Part shown: piece after piece, positions 22,730 through 32,471 of the stretch | Layout: the number at the start of each line of letters is the position of its first letter | Numbering within the stretch: the first letter of the stretch is position 1 | Assembly: GCA_000467715.1 (NCBI GenBank) | Contig: AJFK01000610.1 | Location: forward strand, 1 to 41,307 | Length of the DNA: 41,307 nt | Source of the DNA: Hysterium pulicare CBS 123377 | Lineage: Eukaryota > Ascomycota > Dothideomycetes > Hysteriales > Hysteriaceae | Reading direction: 5' to 3' | Translations under genes and position numbers: made by a program | The notes under the pieces: model-generated | Seen by the model: only the letters and a program-made list of their open reading frames with translations | Told to the model about the DNA's origin: nothing | Database searches by the model: none

Positions 22730-23591
22730 TACTTCAATGCTCGCAGTCGAGTAAAATTACCTCACAAAATCTAGACACGTATATCAAGGCCTTATGGCAG
22801 TAATGGGGTCTTCCTAATTGTCAAATTCATGACACTTATATTCTCAGGCGCAAACGTAGCGATAGCAACAGCTTGCTGTCCTTCATTTTGGGTTCGTCCA
22901 CAACTTCGTTTGCCGCTAATGTAGTTTCAATGACAGTCCGACCAGGAGCCTTTGCTTTCTTTACGTCTAATTGGCTTACAACGGGTCCTGGACTGTACCT
23001 CCTATTTCCCACAAGAAACTTTCCTAATGGCCAATCTCTTATTTATAAGTTAACTTGGACAGTCTATGATTGGCAATCGCTCAGTCACGTTCTTTTGACT
23101 TCACGCCGAGACTCTTCAAGTAATCTCTTCTATGATGACAAACGGTGGTGCTCTTCCACGTGAAGATGATCGCCCGTACATAACCTAAGACTTCTAGGAC
23201 ACTTTTGTTGACAGGCAATCAGTAGATGCGACCCTAATAGACTCTTCATCTACGCCAGCTAGTTTTGCACCAACTCCTGCAAGCCCTTCCTGCCAGACCC
23301 CTCCACCCTTTTGCGGCCATGGTCTCATCCAGACAAGCTTCGATTCATTGAGTGGGACAATTGGGAGGCGATGAACAGGTACGAAGAAGATGTGCCGAGT
23401 TCCCCCCACTACAGAATCGTGTGGAAGGTAGTGGTTGACGGACACTGAGGAAGACGTCGTTCTAAACCCTGTTCCATATTGGCTCATGGTCCTTCGCCCA
23501 AAGCTTAATAAGCTTCTCTTTAAGAAAGTGCCCCAAAACAGGCAAGTGAGATGTGACAACACAGTTGTTGTGGTCTCGGTGACGGCTCCGA
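22730..23591. other. No supportable gene
   Basis: This stretch separates the transposase relic from the next decayed gene. Open frames on both strands (22873-23163 plus, 23194-23562 minus) show no motif. It may include the 3' end of the Tc1/mariner element, but I could not identify its terminal repeat. Confidence 0.4.
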
Positions 23592-24424
23592 GACCTTCTC
23601 AAGCTATTCGATGACCTGAGCATCGATTGGTCAGTCATAGCGAAGACACTCATGGGATGGGGGTAGCATTTCCGCTCCGGTAAGAAAGTTATTGTCCACT
23701 TCTCTTTCAACTATGTAGACACGTAACCGCCGCTAACAGGCTCTGCAAAACATGGAACCAAGCGAGGCTCATCAGCAACCCAGGAAATGCTCGCCGATCG
23801 AGATGGACAGCTTGAAGCGGAGGAAGAGGATACTGGGACTGCCCCAATAAGGAAGAGATGCACGCTCTTTTCCGTTGCCCAGGATCGCCATGTGACCGGG
23901 GGTCTTACAGTTTGATAGATCCAGCCGGCAAAAAGCATCACCACCCGAGGACGCCGCACCGGAAGGCGCTCATCGCTTTCAGGCAACAGGCAAACGTTCT
24001 GAAGAGCCAAGATGACCTTCCTGAAGATGCCCGTGAACAACTGTACCTGGAAGAGCGTCAGCAGCTGGAGAGGCAGCCCAAAACTAACAGTGTTTCGTCA
24101 CCCTTCCCGCCTATCAACATCACTAATGTCCTGCCTCAATCCCAGTCACCTATGACCGGCTCCAATGCACCGAAGCCACAAGGCGATGTACGCCCTTGTG
24201 GTAATGTATGTCTCGCCATTCCCGGTCCGTGGGATCTGGCGGTGAAGGAGTACACTGAGTGGCAGCAGTCGAGTGTTGTTGACGAGAAACTGAAGGCAGA
24301 GTGTTCGAGGGCTTACGAGGTTGTATTGGAGGACGGTATCGGTTTGGAACAGGTGTACGAGGATCAAAGCCCTGGGTTTTTGATTCAGAATGGCATCAAG
24401 TCGGAAAATGCTCTTCTGCCCTGA
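23592..24424 (+). pseudogene. Decayed member of a repetitive fungal protein family
   Basis: The first part reads DLLKLFDDLSIDWSVIAKTL, a TAG, then SGKKVIVHFSFNYVDT, a TAA, then SATQEMLADRDGQLEAEEED. Near 23855 the frame shifts into a 188-codon open stretch starting at ATG 23858: FRCPGSPCDRGSYSLIDPAG, KKHHHPRTPHRKALIAFRQQ, DDLPEDAREQLYLEERQQLE, PPINITNVLP, VKEYTEWQQSSVVDEKLKAE and VLEDGIGLEQVYEDQSPGFL. This matches, from memory, an uncharacterised multicopy family of ascomycetes with a Cys-x4-Cys block, a Pro-rich linker carrying PPINITNVLP, and a helical C-terminal domain. The C-terminus ends early by comparison. Two stops, one frameshift and a shortened tail make it a pseudogene. Function of the family is unknown. 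Confidence 0.6.
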
Positions 24425-25133
24425 GATATGAATATAGACCAAGGGCTGAAGGATAACCGAGGAATTGGTTATTGTAGTCACGTAGGTGAAGCTGGGAAGG
24501 ATGCGGACTCCTTGCGGTAGGAGTAATTGAAATATACTGCGCATCGTCGCGAGGTTTCGAAATTATCTACCATCCAAGTAAATTGAGATAGATTGATTAA
24601 ATCTTGCTCGGATCATACTGTCGCAAACTTGACATTGCCGTGACCGTCCGGTTGATTGAGAACTACGACCATGTGTCCTGCGACGCTCTTGGGAAGCGGA
24701 GTATAAGCAATACCTTCCTTCTAACAGGCTTCTTGCGTCTTGATCGTGTGGAGTTTGCCCTGCGTTCCGCGTCTATTCTTCCTCATGGTGTTTCAAGTAG
24801 AGATGGAGGTAGGATCCATTCCGCAGATGAAAAAGCAAATATAACTTGCGAGGTACAGCTATGCAGTACAGTGGTTGTGTCGTCGGCCAGTTATATTAAC
24901 TACTGGCTCTCGGCAGTCGGCAGTGCCCGTGGTGCAAGGCACAGAATATGAACTTATCAGAAAGCGGAGGGGTCTAACCAATAGTATAAGGTATTCGCGA
25001 CTAGGGTGCAGGAGCAAAGAAAGTAGTCGAAGTACGTGAACCGTGTTGCATTGCTGGAAACTTTAATATTAAGTTTTGATGGAGTGCCAAGCCGGTCGGA
25101 TCGATGCTGTTCTGGGAGCGCCTTACCTACTTT
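24425..25133. other. No supportable gene
   Basis: An open plus frame 24604-24951 (115 codons, no ATG start) has no motif. Nothing else was seen between the repetitive-family pseudogene and the minisatellite. Confidence 0.4.
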
Positions 25134-25364
25134 TAGGGGGGTGTACTCATTGAAAAGGGGGGTGGATGCAGTGAACTAGGGGCGGTGGATATAGTGAATA
25201 AGAGGGGTGCATGAAGTAAGAAGGGGGGTGCATGTAGTGGAAAGCGGGATGCATGTAATGAGAAGGGGGGTGTATATAGTGGAAAGGGGGGTGTATATAG
25301 AGGAAAGGGGGGGTATATATAGAGGAAAGGGGGTGTATGTAGTGAAAAGGGGGTAGATTTAGTA
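25134..25364. repeat. G-rich minisatellite, about 21-nt unit, about 11 copies
   Basis: The plus strand carries imperfect copies of a unit close to AAGGGGGGTGTATATAGTGG, with most units 21 nt and a few 20 or 22-23 nt. Each copy has a run of 4-7 G followed by a TA-rich part. Outer copies are more diverged than the three central ones (about 25262-25325). The minus strand translates to a Pro/His/Tyr repeat (PPFHYIH), which I regard as a by-product because 21 is a multiple of three. Confidence 0.9.
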
Positions 25365-28064
25365 ATGCTCTATATAACCATTCTAATTTCTCTAGAAACA
25401 AAGAGCATCAAAAGAAATTCTTTGAGTTCTAATCTCCAGTTCTTACACATAGCGATGGATGAGAAACTCCGCGCAGGGATATTGGCTGGGGGTTCAACCC
25501 AGGTAATGGCCCGACTTCTGTAGGTCTTACGGGACTCTGGACAGTACTTGTTGGCCAGAAAATGATTCTCGAAGAATGACCGGATCGTGGAAGCCCGCGT
25601 ATGGAAGGGATATGTCCTCGTTGCAGCTTCTCCGGCAGGACAAGGGCCTTCAGATGCGGCAGCTTGTTTGAATCCAATAAAGATGCAACTGGAGGTATAA
25701 GGCTCACGGGGTGTTGACCTGAATGCGCCGAGCAACGTTGGGTAAACATCCATAGTCAATTCCTAGTTCAAAGGTTACGTAAAACTCCGCGGAAGAAAAA
25801 TACTAAAGAAATCGTTGAAAACATATCCTTATAAAAGAAATCCTCCGAGAGTGATTTCATTTTCCTCCTTCACCGAAAATCTCGATTTTGCTTCGAGAAG
25901 CTAGGCTCTTCGGAACGTTTGCTTCCTTTGCGAAATTCGTTAATTTCGAAAATCGTAATTAAGCATTGTTGACTCAGAGGCTCAGCCTCCAAGTCGGATT
26001 TTGTAACATACGATATTCGTAACAGAAGCCGACCATACGAGAAGCACTGCTTCTGGGCTGATTTGTGTAAGTCTGACAAATCGCATTACTTGATTCCCTT
26101 CTAACAGCTATGCTTCCAACTCGAATTTCTTAGGACTTAAAATTATAAGAGAAACACATCTTTTCAGAGGCAACTCTTCTCTTACAAAGTCTATGCACTC
26201 ATGAAGGCGTTAAGAAGCTGACTCTTGCCCAAAGCAACGCTGCCCATGAAGATATCGTACACCTTGAGAATGAAGAAGAGGCAACGTCGTCTCAGAAGCA
26301 AACCGACGAAAGAAAAGATGTAATGACCCAATCATAATTCATACACCAGCGCCATCACGTTGGAGCTTGCGATGTAGCGATACGAGTGGTTAATTAAGCA
26401 TACTCTTCAAAACCCCTACAGTCTCGCTCGTGATGAAGATCTTGGCTGGGTTATCTAGCTGTCAGAAGAAAGCTGGTAGGCATGTATAGTCCGAGCGCAA
26501 TCCGTTCACGATCTCATTCATACACAGAGTCGCCCAAGAAGCTGCGAGGGAAAGACACGGCAAACCCCAATATGTACACGTACCATCTGCTTCAGTCCAA
26601 ACCTGGAAAGGTTATCAAGGCTGGCGGTAGTGAGAATCTGCCGGGCTGTAGTTGGGAATAGTAAGAGTGATCATGGAAGACGCTGCTCGGCGATAGAGGC
26701 TATGTAGTAAATTCCAAATTCCTGTGGATCATTCGTACTACCCGTTTCGTTGGGCTTATCCTGGCACATGAAGTTTTGGCTGGTGACGGAGAGACTTTTG
26801 CTGCGCAAGGTAAGGGCTCCTTCGCACGCTCACACTCAATGTATTATCGTTCTCTGCGTAGATGTTCTCTGCGTAGATTAGCGGTGTCGGATACACTTCG
26901 AAAGTGTTTGATGCTTTGAGTGTGGGACGAGCTCTCATGATCAGCTGGTCCGATAACATGCGGACCTTGGGAATATAGTCAACCTGTGCAGGGTTGTGTG
27001 AAACATTGTGGTATTCATATCGATCTGCAGGTCTTTCTTGGTTTACAGGAAGACGTAATGCGCCGGAATAGTATGAGAAAGGCAGCCTGAGAAGCGGACT
27101 TGACAATAGGGACGGAAATAGATTGCGACCGTGACTAACGAAATCCAGAAAGTTGCGCCTCTCATCCCCGTAGAAATGCGGAAGGTTTATGGCTGTGGCT
27201 GGTTCGTCGGAACCTCCACCACTCGCTTGCTCTTCCGATTCCTGGGGACGACCCCTTGTGAATACATCTGCCTGTCGGTTTCAACCATCATAGCCGATTC
27301 GACTCCTAGAACCACAGTATGTTGTGGAATAGCAAACTGCTGCTGTGCAGCAATCTCAGGTTGTGAAAGCCTTGAGTGACGTGGTGGGTAAGCGTGGATC
27401 TGTCGAAGATGGCAGTTTGCCGATAATCGGATGTGCCATTATAGACTGAAGAACATCATATGAACCACTCCCAGCTCCTTTGTAGAAATGTCCATGGTCG
27501 AGGTCCATGTTGCCCCGAATTGTGAATGTCTTGGCTTGGATGGCGATGATCGGAAACGAAAGCCGGTCGGGGCGCATTCGGGGGCTACGGTGCATCCGCA
27601 TACGACGAATAAGTCTCGCCAGCATCGCAAACTGCCGGAGGTTGGAGGTGATGGCTTGGTCGTCTGAGAATTGTCAGTGAAGTGCCAAAATGTCACGGAA
27701 TGGGAGGTCTCGGCGCTTTGTGTGGAGCGCGGCCTGTTCCAGCAATTGCAAGAAGCAGTACTTCATGCAGGCTGCACATGGAAGATGCTGCATGCTCGAA
27801 TATGAGACCAGTTCATGGATTGTCGGCAGCTTGGAGGGTCGGTGGTGTTCTTATACGGCGATAACTTGCATGCTCTTGAGATGCGACGTTTGCGACATGC
27901 GATGAGGCCGAGAGCTGCTGCCCCGCCGACCACCACAGCCCCAACATGCCTTGCTCCAACCCTTCACACTTCAGCCTCCCAACTCCACCATCAAATCGCG
28001 CCCTCACAAGCACCCCAAAATTCTCCCCGGCATTCCACCCAGTGTTGAACAAGCTCCGTTCAAC
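25365..28064. other. No intact gene in 2.7 kb
   Basis: Open but unassigned frames occur at 25370-25759 (-, 129 codons from ATG, two minus frames open at once), 26756-27106 (-) and 27356-27625 (-). The last contains SFPIIAIQAKTFTIRGNMDL and MDLDHGHFYKGAGSGSYDVL, which look protein-like but match nothing I know. The 25.77-26.33 kb part is AT-rich and rich in GAAG/CTTC words, as at 16.8-17.2 kb. I could not join any of these into a gene model. Confidence 0.35.
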
Positions 28065-29170
28065 ATGTCAGCTGGCGCATCAACCAAAGGAATCGTGAAG
28101 TCCCCGAAGCCGTGCCGATATTGCGACAGCTGGGGATTCCACCAGCCACCGCCAAACGAGATTTACCCTCCGACAACAAGCCAGGACTGCATCCCCCTCG
28201 GAAACGGCGTCGAACTCTAGGCACCCTCTCCGAAAATCCTAGATGCCTACTCCGTGATTCCGCGCCTGTCGCGAAATCGAAGCCGACTCCCATGAATCCC
28301 GCTGCATCCGTCAAACGTAGACGCAGACGCCCGCGCAGGCAGACGGTGGACGGTGGACGATGGGCGAGACTGTGGACACAAACGGAGAGAGAGGGAGACG
28401 AATGGAGAGAGAGGGAGACGAATGGAGAGAGAGGGAGACGAATGGAGAGAGAAGGAGACGAGTTTGGATGGAGCAGGGCGAGGGCGGGCCTCAATCAGAG
28501 GCGCGAGGGCAGCCAAACTTGCTCTCCCGATCGGTTCAATATCTGCATCCATGGCTACATTTGCGAGAGGGAACTGCTGGGAAGTTTGCAGGCAATATTG
28601 GAGGCGGTGCAGAAGTTCAAGATGGAATCATTTCTAAGACGGCGATCTGGATGCGCCTTCGATGGAGTCTTGCTTCTACGCCTTGCAGAACGCTCCGCCC
28701 CTTCCTCCCCAGGGACTACGAGCACTAGAACCTCCAGGACCCCAAAAAGCCAATCCCGAGGAACTTCTCCAACCAAAAGGACGGTGTTGACGATGGAAGA
28801 GCTAGCGAGAATGAACCCGAAAGTACTATTCGAACCCATACGGGAAGCACGCGATTTGGGAATCGTCAGTCCGGCTTCGGCCGAGGGCCAGCCGCTAGAA
28901 ATGCCTGTATACGCTTGGGAGATCGAGGGGAATGCCTGGTTGCTTCATGTCGCCGCGGCGAAATTGACTGAGAAGGGGATGGATAGGCCGAACGTCTATT
29001 TCTTTGGTCCGATACGGCTTGGAGATACATCGAAGATGGATGACTGTCAGAGATTGCCAGCCAATTTGATTGATACTGCGAAGTGGGTGCAGAAGAGCTT
29101 TCGGTTGTGGTTCGAAGAGCAGAATGTCGCGAAACGCAAGGCCACGGGGCAGGCGGGTAAGGTGGAGTAA
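28065..29170 (+). pseudogene. Fungal PD-(D/E)XK-like protein, apparently lacking the nuclease core
   Basis: The likely original start is ATG 28065 (MSAGASTKGIV), but the sensible frame shifts near 28110 to one that stays open to the TAA at 29168. In that frame HPPRKRRRTLG and a second Arg-rich block KRRRRRPRR come first, then a 20-nt tandem repeat, then SRTPKSQSRGTSPTKR and MEELARMNPKVLFEPIREAR. It ends with PVYAWEIEGNAWLLHVAAAK, VYFFGPIRLGDTSKMDD and WVQKSFRLWFEEQNVAKRKA. A basic N-terminus, a SPTKR linker and this closing block resemble fungal proteins with a PD-(D/E)XK nuclease-like domain (PF20516, from memory). The stretch that should hold the catalytic core, between LFEPI and the closing block, is only about 20 residues. 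The frame break and missing core suggest a degenerate copy. Confidence 0.42.
28381..28460. repeat. 20-nt tandem repeat, four copies
   Basis: Four consecutive 20-base units close to AATGGAGAGAGAGGGAGACG, differing by single bases in the first and last copy. The unit is not a multiple of three, so each copy is read in a different frame inside the surrounding open frame, giving an Arg/Glu-rich segment. It interrupts a region that otherwise resembles a fungal nuclease-like family. Confidence 0.9.
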
Positions 29171-30749
29171 GGCATTCTATCTTGCAGAAACACATGTTAC
29201 GCACCAAATACTGTGATACATCGTGCAGCTTGATAACAGCCAAATCAAATGTGAAAGTTATAGCAAAGATGAGACAGGGAGAACAGAACCGAAGCGTCCG
29301 CGTGGGCGTCCGGAGGGTGGCTGGACGAGTTTCCAGCTCGGCTTTACGTGGATCAGAATCACCGACATGGAAAAGGATCCATCTGGCCATGAACAGGACG
29401 GAATCTTGGATCTCTATCACGTCCCTAGGGCTGTTGGACCTTCTGTTGAAATACTATCAGAGGTCATTGCTCTCATATCTCCAAACTGCACTCCCGGGAA
29501 TTATCGGATACCCTTGGCTTCCCTTTATAATCAATATACCGCAGAGCTCTCCGCGGTATACAAATAAAGGCACTAACAGCTTTCTTTATATGATTCATCT
29601 TGACGCCTAGCTTCCATATCGCTCCCCGGGTTGTCGCGTACCATGATCTCTCCATACTCAGCCGCAAGAAAACACTGTCCCGTGGGCTGCGGCACTTCCT
29701 GGTACCAGAACGTTACCTTCATCACCCTTGCCACCTTCGAATTGCGTCGCTTTACGGCGTTCAAACTTCGAGGAATACCCTCTCGAGGAGTCGGCTGGTG
29801 CATCTGATGGACTCATCATCCTTCTAATGGAGAATCCTACCTACGACCCAACGGAATCGCATTTAGATAAATCCCCCTCCCCACAGAACACGATCTTACC
29901 GGACTTAGGATTTTGCTTCCTGGATACCTAAACTGTCACGTTCACGCGGACATCGTTTCAAAACTAGAAATTCCGCACGCTGACCCGCCGCCATTTTCGA
30001 GCAGATGCTACCGCGATAACCGGAATTTCAAAGTTAACGGAATTACTATGGAAAACTCAACCATGACCACGACAACCGTGGCGAATTGTCGGACATTCAT
30101 CATTGCCAACCAGAGCACATGCTGCTGCATTAGTCAACGTCCAATCAGAGAGGCAAGGTCGGCGAATGGATTGAGAAGATGGTCTCAAGGCTCGAAACAT
30201 GGCTTCGGTACGATGGCCGGTATGACAGTTTTAAGCCATGTCTCACCCGAGGTGTCACAACCGTGGCACACCCTCCCACGCCTCACTGCCATCCTTGCTA
30301 CCCTATTTTCAATACCCACGATGGCCAGTATATCTACACTTACTCAGGCAAATTCATCTCCTTACCCATACATACCTCTACGTATGTGAGCCGGAGCTGC
30401 CCCTTCATCAAGTATGCCTATCAGCTACGAGTGAAACTATCTTCCGCAAGCTGATGAAAGCCCGCTGCACTAATGCAGCTTGCCAAATCAATGTCTCAGG
30501 CCGACGGGAACCTACAATTCACAAACAAGGACAGAAAGAAAAACATAGCACTCCCTCCCCGCACACTTCTCTCATCTCCGAAAACTCTACAACATGCACT
30601 GCGTGGTCCCTAAATTGCCTTGCCTTCTAAACTAAGTCACCTTATTCTCTGCTTCCTCCCCTACGTCAAACTCTCCTCAACAAATATCGTTCATTAGACC
30701 AGTGGTATCATTTTCCCACTCGACCTTTATTCTCTGGGTCTGTACTAAA
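29171..30749. other. Intergenic, upstream of the F-box gene
   Basis: No gene is supported. A plus frame at 29223-29567 (114 codons, no ATG start) and another at 29913-30389 are open but motif-free. A hairpin with perfect 8-bp arms TATACCGC/GCGGTATA and a 10-nt loop lies at 29535-29560, followed by an AAATAAAG that resembles a polyadenylation signal. The last 100-200 bases before 30750 presumably contain the F-box promoter; the start lies in ACTAAAATGCC, with A at -3. Confidence 0.4.
29535..29560. repeat. Hairpin with 8-bp arms
   Basis: TATACCGC pairs perfectly with GCGGTATA across a 10-nt loop that itself contains the palindrome AGAGCTCT. It is followed within a few bases by AAATAAAG. It could be part of a transcript end or be coincidental. 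Confidence 0.5.
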
Positions 30750-32471
30750 ATGCCTGGTTGCCACGGAGCATATGGTTGTCCTGGTGTCAAATGCTTCCTC
30801 TGCGCTGTCGTAGTCGATGTCCAACCGGAACATGTTGAGAACTTGCACAGGAGGATTTGTGAAGGCAATGACTTCGACGATGAAAAACTATCTTTTGCGG
30901 GGCAAATGCCATATTGGATGAAAAAGGCCTGCCTTATTGGAAAGCATCGAAACCCACCTCTCGGTAAGGCGGACGGCCGCAAATGTTTCGTATCCGGGGC
31001 TATCAAAGCAGATCACGCACGATTGCACGATTTCTATGTCGACAAGAGTGATGATCCATTGACACGCACGTTAGGGCCCGCGCCCGATAGCCCCAGATTC
31101 CAGGCGAGATGCTATGAGCACCCAGTACCTCAGGACGACATGTACCCAGAATCTTCCTATCCGGTTCATTTATCATGTCTTGAGGTTTTTTGCAATGCCT
31201 TTAGGCATGTCGTTGGCCTGGAGACGATGGAAACCGAATATGGCCGCTTCAACCCGTTTCAACATTTCTCCATGGACGAATCGAGGAACTCGCCGTGTGC
31301 TCCAGATAAAATCGCGGTAGACGCACTCCATGCCGCGATAAGTCATTACCATGGTGATGATCGACACCGTCTCGAGCTTGATTACGGCGAACTCCAGGAG
31401 TCCGCCTCCACTGCAACAGATCTATTGCCTCACAAGTTGACGGTCAGTTGATTGACTAGTTGTTCAACAAGATGTGTATACACGTACTAACAACTTTACA
31501 AGGCATTTCTAGTGGACCCGATGTACGGTCCAAGAGGCTTTTTATTCGATTATTACTTCAACGACTTGCCTCGCATACGTCCAGCAATGTTTGACTTTCA
31601 CTATCCCTTTGATGGGTGGCGGCACGAAGTCAAAGTCACGGAGATAGAAGAAGTCGAAGACTCGTTCTACTATCGAGTTGAACGAGCGGATCACCTTAGT
31701 CGCGCATTCGATTCTCCAGTCAACGTCAGCCCAACAACTCCATCATACCAGCCCCCCGATATTCCTAAGCGTTTCCTTGCTTTTCAGAAATTTCAGAATG
31801 CCAGCAAACTGCCTATACTACCGGCGAAGATCTGGCTACAAAATTACAGCTCGCTGCGGTTTCATCGGAAGCATCCACATAAACCTATGCCTCCTGAGCT
31901 TTCGAATCCACTTAGGCTGTCCTTCCGAACCGATCCCGATACTCCAAGTCGAGGCATGTCTTCGCGGAGTGGCACTATTTCTTTACCAGAGGAATTACTC
32001 GTGAAAGTCTGCGCATATCTGCCGGGGCCAGCGATAATGTCGCTGGGGTACTCGTGCAAATTCTTACACAGATTCTGTCAGGACGGGCTGATTTGGAAAA
32101 ACGCTTTGGCGCGAGATATGCCATGGCTCTGGGAGATTTTTCAATCTCCACATTACACCGAGGATGTATCCCCTTTTGAGTACGACTGGCAGCGAGTGTA
32201 CATGGACTTCGTCGCCGATGAAAACAATAGGCGAGCCGGCTCATGCTGGTTCCCAGGTCTCGCTAACCGGCAGCGAGTCTGGAAGATCGCAACGGAGCAG
32301 ATCCTGCCGCAATATTTCCGCTATCTGAAAGAACTCGAACGCGTTGGTAAGCGTGGCCCGTCTGACGATCAAGACGGTCCTTCAAGATCCGCGAAGAGAG
32401 CTCGAGTGGGCAGCTTGTGTAGCGAATCCAGTCGTGAGGGCATCGAAGCCGAGCAGGGTCGTGAAGCATAA
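30750..32471 (+). CDS. F-box domain protein
   Basis: Two exons, 30750-31442 and 31503-32471, give 553 aa with the frame kept. I chose ATG 30750 as the first in-frame ATG; an upstream GTG at 30702 is not a eukaryotic start. The N-terminus is Cys-rich (MPGCHGAYGCPGVKCFLC; Cys 4, 10, 15, 18), a feature of many ascomycete F-box proteins, and may bind zinc. The F-box is at about residues 389-437 (ISLPEELLVKVCAYLPGPAI, then SCKFLHRFCQDGLIWKNALA), with the usual LPxELL start, a central SL and a closing W. The tail is polar with a KRAR signal at 529-532. F-box proteins bind Skp1 and bring substrates to SCF ubiquitin ligases. No leucine-rich or WD repeats are seen, so the substrate is unknown. Confidence 0.88.
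31443..31502 (+). other. Intron of the F-box gene (60 nt)
   Basis: It begins GTCAGT, contains an exact TACTAAC branch site about a dozen bases before the end, and ends TTTACAAG. Removal joins ACG to GCA in phase 0 and removes the in-frame TGA that directly follows the donor (GTC AGT TGA). Confidence 0.85.

Noticed and set aside
25134-25364. CRISPR-like array
   Set aside because: Units are adjacent and degenerate without unique spacers, and the genome is eukaryotic; it is a minisatellite.
25147-25401. Pro/His/Tyr-rich minus-strand frame
   Set aside because: It is the translation of the 21-nt minisatellite, whose unit is a multiple of three, so the open frame needs no selection.
25480-25560. 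Possible tRNA (GGTTCAACCC resembling a T-loop)
   Set aside because: No matching D-arm, anticodon arm or acceptor stem could be folded around it.
28866-29420. 184-codon minus-strand open frame
   Set aside because: It lies opposite the PD-(D/E)XK-like frame, which has family-like blocks; the minus frame has none and looks like its shadow.
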